From positions 124,001 to 188,000 of the forward strand of contig NZ_JADYVX010000006.1 in NCBI RefSeq assembly GCF_020194175.1: a stretch of DNA of 64,000 nt. Direction: 5' to 3'. The stretch's first letter is position 1. Every line of letters starts with the position of its first letter. The DNA is from Bradyrhizobium sp. BRP22. Its GTDB lineage: Bacteria > Pseudomonadota > Alphaproteobacteria > Rhizobiales > Xanthobacteraceae. Position numbers and translations under genes: made by a program. Shown piece after piece: positions 52,538 through 61,588 of the stretch. The notes beneath the pieces are model-generated. The model had not been told where the DNA came from. It did not search any database and was given only the letters and a program-made list of their open reading frames with translations.

Positions 52538-53539
52538 TCACCCGCTCAAAGCTCGAGGTGTCCGCGCCAACAGCTTTTGTTCCCATGACAGCGCGTGACG
52601 AACAATGGTCTCGAGATCATCATGGGCAGGGGTCCACGAGAGAATACGCCTGATATTCCGCACGTCGGCAACGATTGCGGCCGGATCGCCAGCCCGCCGC
52701 GGCTGCATTTTAACCTCGAAGTCGAGCCCGGACACGCGCTTCACGGTGTCCACTACATCCCGAACGGAGTAGCCGTGGCCATACCCGCAATTCATCAGCG
52801 TGCTTGCGCCTCCTTTCCGCAAATAGCCCAGTGCCTCCACGTGGGCACTGACGAGATCGCTGACGTGAATGTAGTCGCGAATGCAGGTGCCGTCCGGGGT
52901 CGGATAGTCCGTACCGAAAATCGCCATGGAATCGCGAGCGCCGAGCGCGGCCTGTACGGCAACCTTGATCAGATGGGTCGCCGCACGCGTGGATTGGCCG
53001 GTGCGGAGCTTCGGATCAGCACCCGCAACGTTAAAATAGCGCAGGACCACATATTTCAGGCTGCATGCGAGCCCCGCATCCTGCAGCATTCGCTCCGTCA
53101 TGAGCTTCGAGGCACCGTATGGCGACATCGGTCGGGGAATCAGGTCTTCTCCCACCAGCGGCGTCTGTGGATTGCCGTAGACCGCGGCCGTAGAGGAGAA
53201 CACGAAATACTTTACGCCAGCCTGGACGGCGGCCTTCAACAACACCAGAGAGCCGGCCGTGTTGTTGCTGTAGTAACCTAAGGGGTTGGCGACGGAATCC
53301 GGCACGACGGACGAGGCTGCTAAGTGCACGATCGCCTGCACCCGGTGCTCGGACAAGAGCTTCTCGACCAGCGCGCCGTCGCCGATATCGCCGACCACAA
53401 GCTGTGCCATCGCAGGGACCGTGTCTCCGAACCCGGTCGAAAGGTTGTCGAGCACGACCACGGATTCCCCTCGGTCGACGAGCTCATTCACAATATGACT
53501 GCCGATATAACCTGCGCCGCCGGTTACCAATATCGTCAT
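52538..53539 (-). CDS. galE: UDP-glucose 4-epimerase
   Basis: Interconverts UDP-glucose and UDP-galactose with bound NAD. 333 residues. ILVTGGAGYIGSHIVNELV, VLDNLSTGF, IVHLAASSVVPDSV, the catalytic YGASKLMTERML and LRYFNVAGADP are all present; RDYIHVSDL and GYGHGYSVRDVV close it. The ATG at 53539 gives the standard N-terminus; an in-frame start 21 bases earlier is rejected. It supplies galactosyl donors, or related epimers, to the glycosyltransferases of this cluster. Confidence 0.93.
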   Translation of the reverse strand: MTILVTGGAGYIGSHIVNELVDRGESVVVLDNLSTGFGDTVPAMAQLVVGDIGDGALVEKLLSEHRVQAIVHLAASSVVPDSVANPLGYYSNNTAGSLVLLKAAVQAGVKYFVFSSTAAVYGNPQTPLVGEDLIPRPMSPYGASKLMTERMLQDAGLACSLKYVVLRYFNVAGADPKLRTGQSTRAATHLIKVAVQAALGARDSMAIFGTDYPTPDGTCIRDYIHVSDLVSAHVEALGYLRKGGASTLMNCGYGHGYSVRDVVDTVKRVSGLDFEVKMQPRRAGDPAAIVADVRNIRRILSWTPAHDDLETIVRHALSWEQKLLARTPRALSG

Positions 53540-53984
53540 TCTGAGCACCGTACCTAACAATTAAATATGCAAAAGCTCTTATACCGCTCAGACGGCAGCG
53601 GCGCTAGGTTGCACTTGCGCAGGCCCTCGATCTTTGCCTGGTAAAACCGGAAACGTTCGCAACCCTGGACCCACCTGTCCGCGCTCCGGCTGCCCGAGCC
53701 ACGATCGGCCCGCTCGGCCGCCTCCTCGATGAGCCTGAGGAGCGCAAAATCTCCTGGATTCCGTGCTCGCGCGACGCTTTGGAGAAAACGCCATATCGCA
53801 TTTTCAGCCTCGCTTGCTGTGGCTCAGGTTCTCGCAACCTCCAGCATGAAATCTCCGGTCCAGCTTGTTCCGAGATGATCGTTTATCGATCGGCGATGGT
53901 ATACTAATTTCAGCTTCTGTCTCCGCAGACCGGGTCTGGTTGGTTGTCCAGAATTTTGGCGTAAAATCCACTTTGGGAGCCGCT
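53540..53984. other. Intergenic region between galE and the exported beta-helix gene
   Basis: 445 bases. Minus-strand frames around 53588-53837 are Arg/Ser-rich without recognisable content, and I treat them as non-coding. The plus-strand frame of the beta-helix gene is open from 53865, but the signal peptide starts at 53985. Confidence 0.4.
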
Positions 53985-54842
53985 ATGCGCTATCTGATGA
54001 TGCTGGTTCTACTGCCTGTAGGGGCAATTATTGGTCAACCCGCCGTCATGTCGACATGGCGTGAATGTGCGGAGTGGATGTGCCATGCGGACGCGGCGCC
54101 CTCGAGCCACAGACAGGCCGAGACGACGGCCGGCCGCGACCACGCCTTGGCACTGCAGAACGACGCACCATCGCGCTTGGCAGTCGGCCCTGATCTAACC
54201 CCCGATCCGGTGCAAAGCTCGGTCGACGTTCCCTTGAGCTTCAATGATCCCGTCTATGCTAACGTCACGGGCGGGGCGAGCCGCATCACGTTATCGCCGG
54301 GCTCATCCCGGACGGATTTGTCCATCGTCGAGAACTCGGGAGATCCGACGATTACCTGCAGTGGCTCGTGCAGCCTCACGCGAGTTCGCATTCAGTCGAG
54401 AGAAGGTGTTCGCTGCGTTGCCGGCAATATCGATCTGACGTGGGTTTATGTTACGGCTACGGGCGTCGGCAGTGACCACGCGGACGGGCTGCAGTGCTAT
54501 GCGCCAGGGTCTGCGGGCGTAGTCACGGTCAAGAACTCGACCTTCAAGATGGCAGGGGCAACGAACGCGGGGTACTTCTCTGCAGACAATTGGCGAGGCT
54601 CGCACGTTCTCGAGAACGTATTGTTCGAGGGCGGCAATTACGGTCTCCGCATCCCGGCGGATGGCGGCTCCACCGTGAGCCTGAAGAACGTCTACTTCGT
54701 GCGCGGTTCGTTCCGCTATGCGGCGTTCCTATTTGACGTAATCAATGGTCAACGCATCAACATCGAGCGTTGGGAAAACGTGCGTTGGGCAAGCTGGCGG
54801 GGCGATCAGCTTGTCCTCGGAGATCTGATCCGACGGCCGTAG
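53985..54842 (+). CDS. Exported parallel beta-helix protein, paralogue of the large RTX protein's N-terminus
   Basis: A 285-residue protein with a Sec signal (MRYLMMLVLLPVGAIIGQP). After a linker of about 60 residues, residues 81-285 match residues 3-207 of the 915-residue protein at 46375: shared SREGVR, VGSDHADG, NAGYF, VLFEGGNYGLRI and WENVRWAS. The fold is that of pectate lyases and related glycan-acting proteins; acidic residues in GSDHADG are a candidate metal or catalytic site. Two Cys pairs (ITCSGSC, RCVAG with LQCYA) occur only in this exported version, consistent with disulfides. GGGAG precedes the ATG. Function is unknown; a lyase, epimerase or glycan-binding role is possible. Confidence 0.75.
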   Translation: MRYLMMLVLLPVGAIIGQPAVMSTWRECAEWMCHADAAPSSHRQAETTAGRDHALALQNDAPSRLAVGPDLTPDPVQSSVDVPLSFNDPVYANVTGGASRITLSPGSSRTDLSIVENSGDPTITCSGSCSLTRVRIQSREGVRCVAGNIDLTWVYVTATGVGSDHADGLQCYAPGSAGVVTVKNSTFKMAGATNAGYFSADNWRGSHVLENVLFEGGNYGLRIPADGGSTVSLKNVYFVRGSFRYAAFLFDVINGQRINIERWENVRWASWRGDQLVLGDLIRRP

Positions 54843-54958
54843 TGCTATGGCGGACTGCCGGATCCAAGACCTGCCTGTGTCAGCGAGTTTCAACGACAAC
54901 AAAGTCGTCCGGGCGAGAACCGAGCAGGTCTTGCGATGTCAAACCCAGACAAACATCT

Positions 54959-56398
54959 TCACTGATTCGAGCGATTTGCCCAACGAGAGCGAGCACCCTG
55001 TGCGGCGAACGAGGCGGAAGCGCTCCCGTTGCGGGGGTCAAACATCCACATGCCGCTGCCGAGCAAGAACATGATCAAGACATAAGGAGCATCCCAGACG
55101 TGGACCGTGCAAATGGCGAAAGCCAGTCCGCATAGCGTGACGATGAGACCTTTGCGGCACTGGGCTACATGGAACGAGACATTCTTCAGGCGTCCCAAGC
55201 CGAGACAAACCGAAAGGAAACCGCCGGCCACGAGCAGAAATCCCGGAATACCGTAGCGAACAGCGGTCACCAGCCAGAAGTTGTCGATACTGCCTCCCAT
55301 CCACGGTGGATGGTCCCATTCAGTCAGACCAAGTCCGAAGATCGGATGCCGCACTACTGATTCCGTTCCGTAATGCCAGATATGCACGCGCATATACGAC
55401 GTGTCCGCGTTGAAAGTCAGGTACGAGATAAAGACGTCAAACGGAGTACGATTTGAAGTGAAACTTACGACGATGTAGGCAATAGCTACAATTGCGGCCA
55501 ATATTCCCCAACGGCGCGCCACGCTCGCCGTGATCCTGTCCCAGCCGATCAGCAATGCCTGCACAACAAGCGACAGGAGGGGACCGGAAGATAGCGAGGA
55601 TAGAACCGCCATCGCCACAAGCCCGGTACTTAACCACTCGCCCCTGCGCGCCATGACGCCATTTACATAAAAGCTCAAGGCGAAAGCACTTGAGCAAACG
55701 ACACCAAACAGAATGGAATATTCGAAGGTGCCTTGAGCTCGCCGAAGTCCGAGTCTCATTTCACTGCCGATGACATTGTAGACGGAAAACACCTTGCCCA
55801 ACAATTCAATCAAGATCGGCGAGCCTACGAAATTCTCGTAGATGGCGAATGGCAAAAGAAAAATGACCATGAGCACGAGAGAACTAACCATGCGCCGGAA
55901 AGCGACGACATCTCGGATATATTTTCTTGCGAAAAGAAATGTTCCGAACGTCTCGATGACGAATATGCCAGCGGATTGCACGCCTGTGTCGATGCCATGC
56001 TGACCGATCAATACGACCGCGCCCCATACCGCGGTCAAAAAAATCAGAATGTCAGGTAGCCGTATTCGCCCCACCGATCCGGATAGCCACGCTATCAAAC
56101 ACGGAAGGAAGGTTACTACCAGCACCAACCGGTAAGGAGACAGGCGCGTCGGGCCGATTTGGAAGAGCATCGGCATTGCCAACGAGAAAACGAAGATCGG
56201 AATAAGTGGCGAGACCTTCGCGCTTCTCGTCTGCTGAGCTGCAGCTTGACTGCCGACGGAAGCTAGCGGCCTTCCGATCTGACGAGACTCTCTTGCTGCA
56301 ATACTTGCCACGGATCCATCCACTACGCGAAATGAGTTAGCCGTCTCGATGCAAACGCCGCCCCCGATGATCGGCAGATAGAAGAGAAGTTCCGACAA
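54959..56398 (-). CDS. O-antigen ligase/polymerase-like membrane protein
   Basis: A 479-residue inner-membrane protein with about ten to twelve spans, for example PLIPIFVFSLAMPMLFQIG and ILIFLTAVWGAVVLIGQ. The conserved periplasmic loop reads ADTSYMRVHIWHYGTESVVRHPIFGLGLTEW, with the R...WHYG...HPIFGLG signature of the Wzy/WaaL superfamily, so it joins or polymerises lipid-linked glycans. The start is a TTG at 56398; a GTG at 56323 would still keep all helices, and the polar N-terminal 60 residues make the choice uncertain. It is convergent with the beta-helix gene. Confidence 0.82.
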   Translation of the reverse strand: MSELLFYLPIIGGGVCIETANSFRVVDGSVASIAARESRQIGRPLASVGSQAAAQQTRSAKVSPLIPIFVFSLAMPMLFQIGPTRLSPYRLVLVVTFLPCLIAWLSGSVGRIRLPDILIFLTAVWGAVVLIGQHGIDTGVQSAGIFVIETFGTFLFARKYIRDVVAFRRMVSSLVLMVIFLLPFAIYENFVGSPILIELLGKVFSVYNVIGSEMRLGLRRAQGTFEYSILFGVVCSSAFALSFYVNGVMARRGEWLSTGLVAMAVLSSLSSGPLLSLVVQALLIGWDRITASVARRWGILAAIVAIAYIVVSFTSNRTPFDVFISYLTFNADTSYMRVHIWHYGTESVVRHPIFGLGLTEWDHPPWMGGSIDNFWLVTAVRYGIPGFLLVAGGFLSVCLGLGRLKNVSFHVAQCRKGLIVTLCGLAFAICTVHVWDAPYVLIMFLLGSGMWMFDPRNGSASASFAAQGARSRWANRSNQ

Positions 56399-56499
56399 CC
56401 AGGTCCCGAATTGGACGCTGGACTCCGAATGAGTGCATCGGTCCGGAATAAAACCAGCGAAAGTCTACTGCCAACCTTCATCGTGATGCCCGCATAACG

Positions 56500-57225
56500 C
56501 TATCGATAGCGGACGCGCATCAGTGAGCGATAGAGTCCGAGCCTTGTACTGATCTTCCAGGCAAGGCCGCGCATCGCATCCGGGTCAAGTAGATGCTGGC
56601 GCATGTACTCCGCGTCCATGCCGTTGGTCAAACAAAGGCGAGAATAGAGAAACGATTCGAATCCGCGATGATTCCCAAGCTGGATCGTGAATAGGCGCGT
56701 ATAGCCAGCTCTCAGAGCCGCCTCCCACACGCGTTGAGAAAAACGCCCGTACGGGAAGGCGAAAAGAGCGACCTGTTGCCCGAGGCGATCCTCCAGCACA
56801 GCCTTCGACACGCTAACCTCGCGCTCGAGTTGGGCATCAGAGACAGTGGTCAAATCCAGATGGGCCATGCCATGTGAGCCGACTGTAATGCCATTCCTAC
56901 TGAGTTCCTCAATCATCTGCCAGTTCATCCGCCCCGGCGCACCCACAAAATCGACCGGGATAAAGGACATGAATCCCGGAATCTTGCCTGTTGCCGCGTA
57001 GCGGGCATAGACATGCGTGTAATCCGAAAGGAATCCGTCGTCGAAGGTCAGCAGGACCTCACTGGTCCGGCTGGCTTTCGGATCGTCGCAGGTCTCCAGA
57101 AACGTACGAGGCGAGACCAACGTACCTCCGCAAAGCGCGAGATGCGCATCGAATGCCTTGTGCGTCAGACACCATGCATTCGATGGCGACGCGCTGACCA
57201 GCTCGTGATAGTTCAGAACAATCAT
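56500..57225 (-). CDS. Polysaccharide deacetylase (NodB homology domain)
   Basis: Removes N- or O-acetyl groups from a glycan. 241 residues. MIVLNYHELVSASPSN, then VLLTFDDGFLSDYTHVY (the TFDDG motif, first metal Asp) and VGSHGMAHLDLTTV (the His pair), FAFPYGRFSQRVWEAALRAGYTRLFTI (motifs 3-4). No signal peptide, so it acts in the cytoplasm on a lipid-linked intermediate or nucleotide sugar. The ATG at 57225 overlaps the stop of the GT4 gene (ATGA), which decides the start. Confidence 0.88.
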   Translation of the reverse strand: MIVLNYHELVSASPSNAWCLTHKAFDAHLALCGGTLVSPRTFLETCDDPKASRTSEVLLTFDDGFLSDYTHVYARYAATGKIPGFMSFIPVDFVGAPGRMNWQMIEELSRNGITVGSHGMAHLDLTTVSDAQLEREVSVSKAVLEDRLGQQVALFAFPYGRFSQRVWEAALRAGYTRLFTIQLGNHRGFESFLYSRLCLTNGMDAEYMRQHLLDPDAMRGLAWKISTRLGLYRSLMRVRYR

Positions 57226-58388
57226 AGAGCTTGCATCAGATCTGAGACTCGCCGGCCCCAGGCCTGCCAATTCAGCTGCGTCTCGTAAGTATCGCGGCTC
57301 GACTGCTTCAAACGAGCCAGGCGGTCCGGGTCCGCAAAAGTTTCCGCGATGACATCAGCGTAGTCTGCCTTCGTCGCATTCGCGGGCACCAATATGCCGG
57401 TCTTCCCCTCGCGGACGGCATAGGGGACGCCACCGGTGGCGCGTGCAACGCTCGGAACACCGTGAGCTGCGGCTTCGCACAACACGATGGGGAAGCAGTC
57501 CGCCTGGGTTGGCAGCAGAAAGAAGTCCGCGTCCCGATAGAGTTGATCGAGCCGGTTGCGCTGTGCAGGGTCATTCTTGTCAAGATAAGGGATGATGGTC
57601 AGACCATCCTGTGTGATCGGCTCCGGCGGAGTGCATCCGCAGATGACGAGTTCCGCCTTCATGCCCCTGTTGTTTAGTTCAGCGAGAATCTCTACCGCGA
57701 GGTCCGCCCCCTTCTCCTTCCAATTGACGCCAATCAGGAGCATACGAACTGGACCGGGCTTTCGGCATCCAAGGACAGTTTCACGAGCGGGTTCCTCTTT
57801 GAGATTGGCGCCCCAAGGAACGACGTGCACCCGAGCCGGATCGGCACCGTAGTCCCTAACTGCAGATTCAGCTGCCCATTGCGACGGATAGAGAATTAGG
57901 TCCGCGCGCGCGATCGTATCGCGTTCCAGCCGCTCGGAGGTCTCCCGGGCAGTGCGCGACAGGTTTCGATAGTTGGGATGATAGTCCTCAATAAGCCGAA
58001 AGGTTGCATCGGACGCATATACGAGGGGCACACCATCGGGCACGCTCCAGGCGAAGGTGGATCCGGCGGGGGCGAAAACAATATCGGGCGACGCGGCTCG
58101 AATCTTGCGTACCGCGTCCGCTGAGTATTGCGCAACGACAGGGCCCGCCTGAAATGGAGAAAGACCCCGCCTATGAAACGTTCGGCAAAGACTGGAATAG
58201 GTCTTGTACAGAGGCAGAACCGGTGCGCTCAGCGGACCGATGTGGACAATTTCGTGCCCCTGGTTCGCGAGCGATTTCGACATATTGTGGGGAGTACCGG
58301 ACCAGAACCTGACGTTGCTTCCGTCTCCGATCGTGGCGAAGCCGATCCGACGCGCTACCTGGCTGTTGGAGATCTCGCACTGATTCAT
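57222..58388 (-). CDS. GT4-like glycosyltransferase
   Basis: A 388-residue GT-B enzyme. The acceptor half begins RRIGFATIGDGSNVRFWSGTPHNMSKSLANQGHEIVHIGP; the donor half carries MLLIGVNWKEKGADLAVEILAELN, ELVICGCTPP, LYRDADFFLLPTQADCFPIVLCEAAAHGVPSVARATGGVPYAVREGKTG, the last with the E-x7-E type motif. AGAGGA precedes the ATG. It is coupled to the deacetylase gene by a four-base overlap, suggesting they act one after the other on the same glycan. Confidence 0.9.
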   Translation of the reverse strand: MNQCEISNSQVARRIGFATIGDGSNVRFWSGTPHNMSKSLANQGHEIVHIGPLSAPVLPLYKTYSSLCRTFHRRGLSPFQAGPVVAQYSADAVRKIRAASPDIVFAPAGSTFAWSVPDGVPLVYASDATFRLIEDYHPNYRNLSRTARETSERLERDTIARADLILYPSQWAAESAVRDYGADPARVHVVPWGANLKEEPARETVLGCRKPGPVRMLLIGVNWKEKGADLAVEILAELNNRGMKAELVICGCTPPEPITQDGLTIIPYLDKNDPAQRNRLDQLYRDADFFLLPTQADCFPIVLCEAAAHGVPSVARATGGVPYAVREGKTGILVPANATKADYADVIAETFADPDRLARLKQSSRDTYETQLNWQAWGRRVSDLMQAL

Positions 58389-58473
58389 TTTGTTCCTCTA
58401 AGGATGGCTCATCCAGCGGATTGTCCAAAGCGAGAAGGTGTTTTCAGAAAAAGTCCATCATTTTTTCTGTCGA

Positions 58474-59961
58474 TCAATGGAGGGACTCTTTGAAATCATC
58501 CTTCCTTCTAGCCAGGCTGACGAAACTGGGAGACATGAATAATTCGATAGATCCTGCCGGAAGCCGACGAAGAAATTCGGCGCGGTGATGAAGCGTTCCT
58601 ACCGTCCGGTCTACCCGCAGCCCGGATTTGCGGCACCAAGCGCCCACCTTCCCGATGCTGCTGACGTGTGTACCCGATAGATTGTGGTTTCCCAATCCGC
58701 GGTATCGATGAGGATTGCGAAGTCTCCTCCACATCTCCGGGACGGATAACATGTTTGGCGCCTGGATAATCGCCACCGACTTCGTCGACATGTTGTCGCG
58801 AAACGAGGAAAGTACCTCGACTGGGTCACGAACCAAATGGAGCACATTCGAAAACAAGAGGCAGTCAAATCGCTGGTTGCCGAGTTTCTTCTTGGCGACT
58901 TGGAAATCGCCGAAGACCATCTCGACACCTCTTTCCGCCGCACTACCGCAAACCACCGGGTCCAACGGCACCGCAACAACCCGCAAGCCCTTCTCCGCCA
59001 GCCAACACTCGGTTGCACCTGAGCCGCATCCGACCGAGAGCACAGTGCGAGCGTCGGGAGGAATCATGGAGAGAACACCTTCCTTGAGAGGCTCATAGTA
59101 ATCCTTGGAATACATCCGGCGCCAAAGCTTGGTTTCCGTATTCAGCAGCGGTTCGGGTGCGCACGGATCATTGGCAAGTCGCAGCATGGCACCAATCTGT
59201 GCGCGCATTTCCGCGGCATCCACCCCGACCTTGCCCGCGTATTTGTCGGACAGGTGGTGAACCGTGAAATCGTCGAGATGCGATATCGGAATCAGCTTGG
59301 TGAAACCGCATTGGATATAGGGGTCGGTCGCGGCCGAACAGAGCAGATCATGCTTCCACTCGTGCGGCTCAACCAAGAAGCCGCCCGACTTAATCGCCTT
59401 GTTTAACTGGCTTCGCGTGAGGACATAGCAAGCCGCATGCTCGTTGGTGAAATTGGCAAGGACATACTTTGTCCTGGACCTGAGAGACGTCGTATCCCAA
59501 TGATATTCATCGTGTGCGTCAGGATAGCTGATGCTGCCACCCGGTCCCTTCTCCATGCGAAGAAACCCAGCAATTTCGTCGTCTCGCAGGACCGAATTTA
59601 CCTGGAGGAACGCCCGCAAGTTCTTTTCGGTTATCAGGATGTCGTCTTCCGAATAGATGAAAAGGTCGTATTGATCGGCGCGCTCCGCAAACAGCTTCTT
59701 ATGCGCAAAAGGCAAGGACCACGGATCTTTGCTCGGAAGACCGACCCGACATTCAATGCCGGGGGCGGGCTTTTTGTGGATGTTTGAGATAATGACGATG
59801 TCGATCTCAAATGGCATTGACCGGAATTCACGGATCATCCGATCCAGGTGGCGGTCATTCGAGGTACCGTAACTCGCCAACGCGACGAGGACGTGGAGCG
59901 GTGCCGTCCTGCTGTTCTCATGGGGCGCAATCATAGTCGAAAGATCGTAGGGCGCGTTCAT
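58474..59961 (-). CDS. Fused glycosyltransferase-like and SAM methyltransferase protein
   Basis: A 495-residue two-domain protein. Residues about 20-280 form a GT-A-like domain (HVLVALASYGTSNDRHLDRMIREF, FIYSEDDILITEKNLRAFL with the Asp-Asp site, HLDDFTVHHLSDKYAG). From about 310 a class I methyltransferase follows: VLSVGCGSGATECWLAEKGLRVVAV (motif I), EMVFGDFQVAKKKLGNQRFDCLLFSNVLHLVRDPVEVL (motif IV) and VAIIQAPNMLSVPEMWRRL. Thus one polypeptide could add a sugar and methylate it. The ATG at 59961 follows AAAGGA; an open upstream start is rejected. The AT-rich gap upstream probably holds its promoter. Confidence 0.83.
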   Translation of the reverse strand: MNAPYDLSTMIAPHENSRTAPLHVLVALASYGTSNDRHLDRMIREFRSMPFEIDIVIISNIHKKPAPGIECRVGLPSKDPWSLPFAHKKLFAERADQYDLFIYSEDDILITEKNLRAFLQVNSVLRDDEIAGFLRMEKGPGGSISYPDAHDEYHWDTTSLRSRTKYVLANFTNEHAACYVLTRSQLNKAIKSGGFLVEPHEWKHDLLCSAATDPYIQCGFTKLIPISHLDDFTVHHLSDKYAGKVGVDAAEMRAQIGAMLRLANDPCAPEPLLNTETKLWRRMYSKDYYEPLKEGVLSMIPPDARTVLSVGCGSGATECWLAEKGLRVVAVPLDPVVCGSAAERGVEMVFGDFQVAKKKLGNQRFDCLLFSNVLHLVRDPVEVLSSFRDNMSTKSVAIIQAPNMLSVPEMWRRLRNPHRYRGLGNHNLSGTHVSSIGKVGAWCRKSGLRVDRTVGTLHHRAEFLRRLPAGSIELFMSPSFVSLARRKDDFKESLH

Positions 59962-60214
59962 TATTGAAATCGTCCTTTCATACAGCGCCAGCCTGTCGGT
60001 CCGACACGCACCTTGTCTGGATGTGGGCAATAAACTCTATTTTAATATTATAATCCAAAATAGATATATGCGCCGTAAAAAAATGACATCGTGAATTATT
60101 TTAATGGCAACCTTAATATGGTAACGAAATCGAAGGCAGTTCTGGCGAGTTCATTCTAGGTCGGCGTCGGTTGGCCGGCCTGCTGTCCTCCCGGCTAATA
60201 GAGGCGGAAATAGC
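59962..60214. promoter_or_regulatory. AT-rich divergent promoter region
   Basis: A 253-base gap between the divergent fused GT-methyltransferase and GT-B genes. The core (60035-60115) is strongly AT-rich, with runs such as TTTTAATATTATAATCC and AAAATAGATATATG, contrasting with the flanks. Confidence 0.55.
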
Positions 60215-61513
60215 GTGAAAGTGCTTCTCTACCCGCATTCCATGGAAGTGGGCGGATCACAGCTCAACGCCATTCAGTTGGCCGGAGCAGTCCGCGACCG
60301 GGGCCACGAGGTCATCGTCTTGTCGGAGCCAGGTCCGCTGGTGGAACGGGTGCGAAAGTCGGGCCTCGAACACGTCGAGATCCCTCTGCATCGCGGTCGG
60401 CCGTCGCCGACAGTCATGAGGATCATCAGTGAGTTGGTGCGACAGCGCGATATCGACGTGATACATGGCCACGAGTGGCCTCCCATCGTTGAGGCATTCC
60501 TGACGCCGACGCTCATTCATCGTACGCCCGTCGTCGGTACGGTTATGTCGATGTCGGTGGCGCCCTTCCTGCCAAGGAGCGTGCCGTTAACGGTCGGAAC
60601 CGAACTCATCCGTCAGGCCGCGCTCGCTGCCGGGCACCGCAATGTCGAGCTGTTGGAGCCGCCCGTAGACACACAGGCCGACAATCCGTCGATCGACGGC
60701 AACAGTTTTCGCGCCCGCCATGACATCCGGCCCGATGAAGTCCTCGTTGCCATGATCTGCCGGCTGGTGCCGGACCTCAAACTCGAAGGATTGCTGACGG
60801 CGTGCGATGCAGTTCGCGACCTGGCTGTCGCAGGCCAGTCGGTACGGCTGGTCATCGTCGGGGATGGCCAAGCACGCGATGACGTAGCCAGACGCGCAGC
60901 GGGCGTCAACGCAACCGTTGCACGTGAGGTCGTGCTTCTGACTGGCGAAATGGCTGACCCGCGCCCGGCCTATGCGGCGGCCGACGTCATCATCGGGCAA
61001 GGCGGCTCGGCGCTGCGAGGAATAGCATTCGCAAAGCCGCTCATCGTGGTGGGTGAGGATGGCTTCAGCGAATTGCTGACACCCGAGAGCGAGCCGACCT
61101 TTTTCCGACAAGGCTGGTACGGACTTGGCGCCGGTTCGCTTGGAACGGGAGTGCCAGCGTTGCGTGCCGGGCTCCAACGCCTCGTCGATTCGCCCGATAA
61201 GCGTCGCGAACTGGGACTTTTTGGCCGTCAGCTTGCGGAGCGGCGCTTCAGCTTGAGCCATGCGGCCGAACTGGTCGAAAACATGTACGTGTCGGCGATC
61301 CAAAATCCGACCTCCTTTGGACACCTGGTACCCGATTTCCTCCATGTCGCCACCGGGGTATTCGGAAACCGACTTCAGCGAAAATATCTGAAATGGCTTG
61401 GAACGGCGGCGACAGACGACCGCAATGCACGTGATGTCATCGCCGCCGTCTTCGAGAAGGGAAAAGGCACCAAAACGCCACCGCTGTCCACGGATCGGGC
61501 GACCGCTAAATAG
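60215..61513 (+). CDS. GT-B fold glycosyltransferase
   Basis: A 432-residue transferase. MKVLLYPHSMEVGGSQLNAIQLAGAVRDRGHEVIVLSEPGPLVERV is a GT4-type start; DVIHGHEWPPIVEAF, LVAMICRLVPDLKLEGLLTACDAVRDL, VRLVIVGDGQARDDVARRA and YAAADVIIGQGGSALRGIAFAKPLIVVGEDGFSELLTP follow. The motif GQGGSALRGIAFAKPLIV replaces the usual E-x7-E with Arg in the middle, so donor use may differ. The start is a GTG with GAGGCGGAAA upstream. The C-terminal 60 residues are basic. It is convergent with the aminotransferase gene. Confidence 0.85.
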   Translation: MKVLLYPHSMEVGGSQLNAIQLAGAVRDRGHEVIVLSEPGPLVERVRKSGLEHVEIPLHRGRPSPTVMRIISELVRQRDIDVIHGHEWPPIVEAFLTPTLIHRTPVVGTVMSMSVAPFLPRSVPLTVGTELIRQAALAAGHRNVELLEPPVDTQADNPSIDGNSFRARHDIRPDEVLVAMICRLVPDLKLEGLLTACDAVRDLAVAGQSVRLVIVGDGQARDDVARRAAGVNATVAREVVLLTGEMADPRPAYAAADVIIGQGGSALRGIAFAKPLIVVGEDGFSELLTPESEPTFFRQGWYGLGAGSLGTGVPALRAGLQRLVDSPDKRRELGLFGRQLAERRFSLSHAAELVENMYVSAIQNPTSFGHLVPDFLHVATGVFGNRLQRKYLKWLGTAATDDRNARDVIAAVFEKGKGTKTPPLSTDRATAK

Positions 61514-61588
61514 TCAGCCAGGCAGCCGTGCCGATCACGGCATCGCTGTATTTGCGGACCAATTCGCTTGCGTGTTGTGAAACTGGTC

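Noticed and set aside
53588..53837. Arg/Ser-rich minus-strand frames
   Set aside because: No motif, and close to the galE promoter; possibly remnants but nothing to support a gene.
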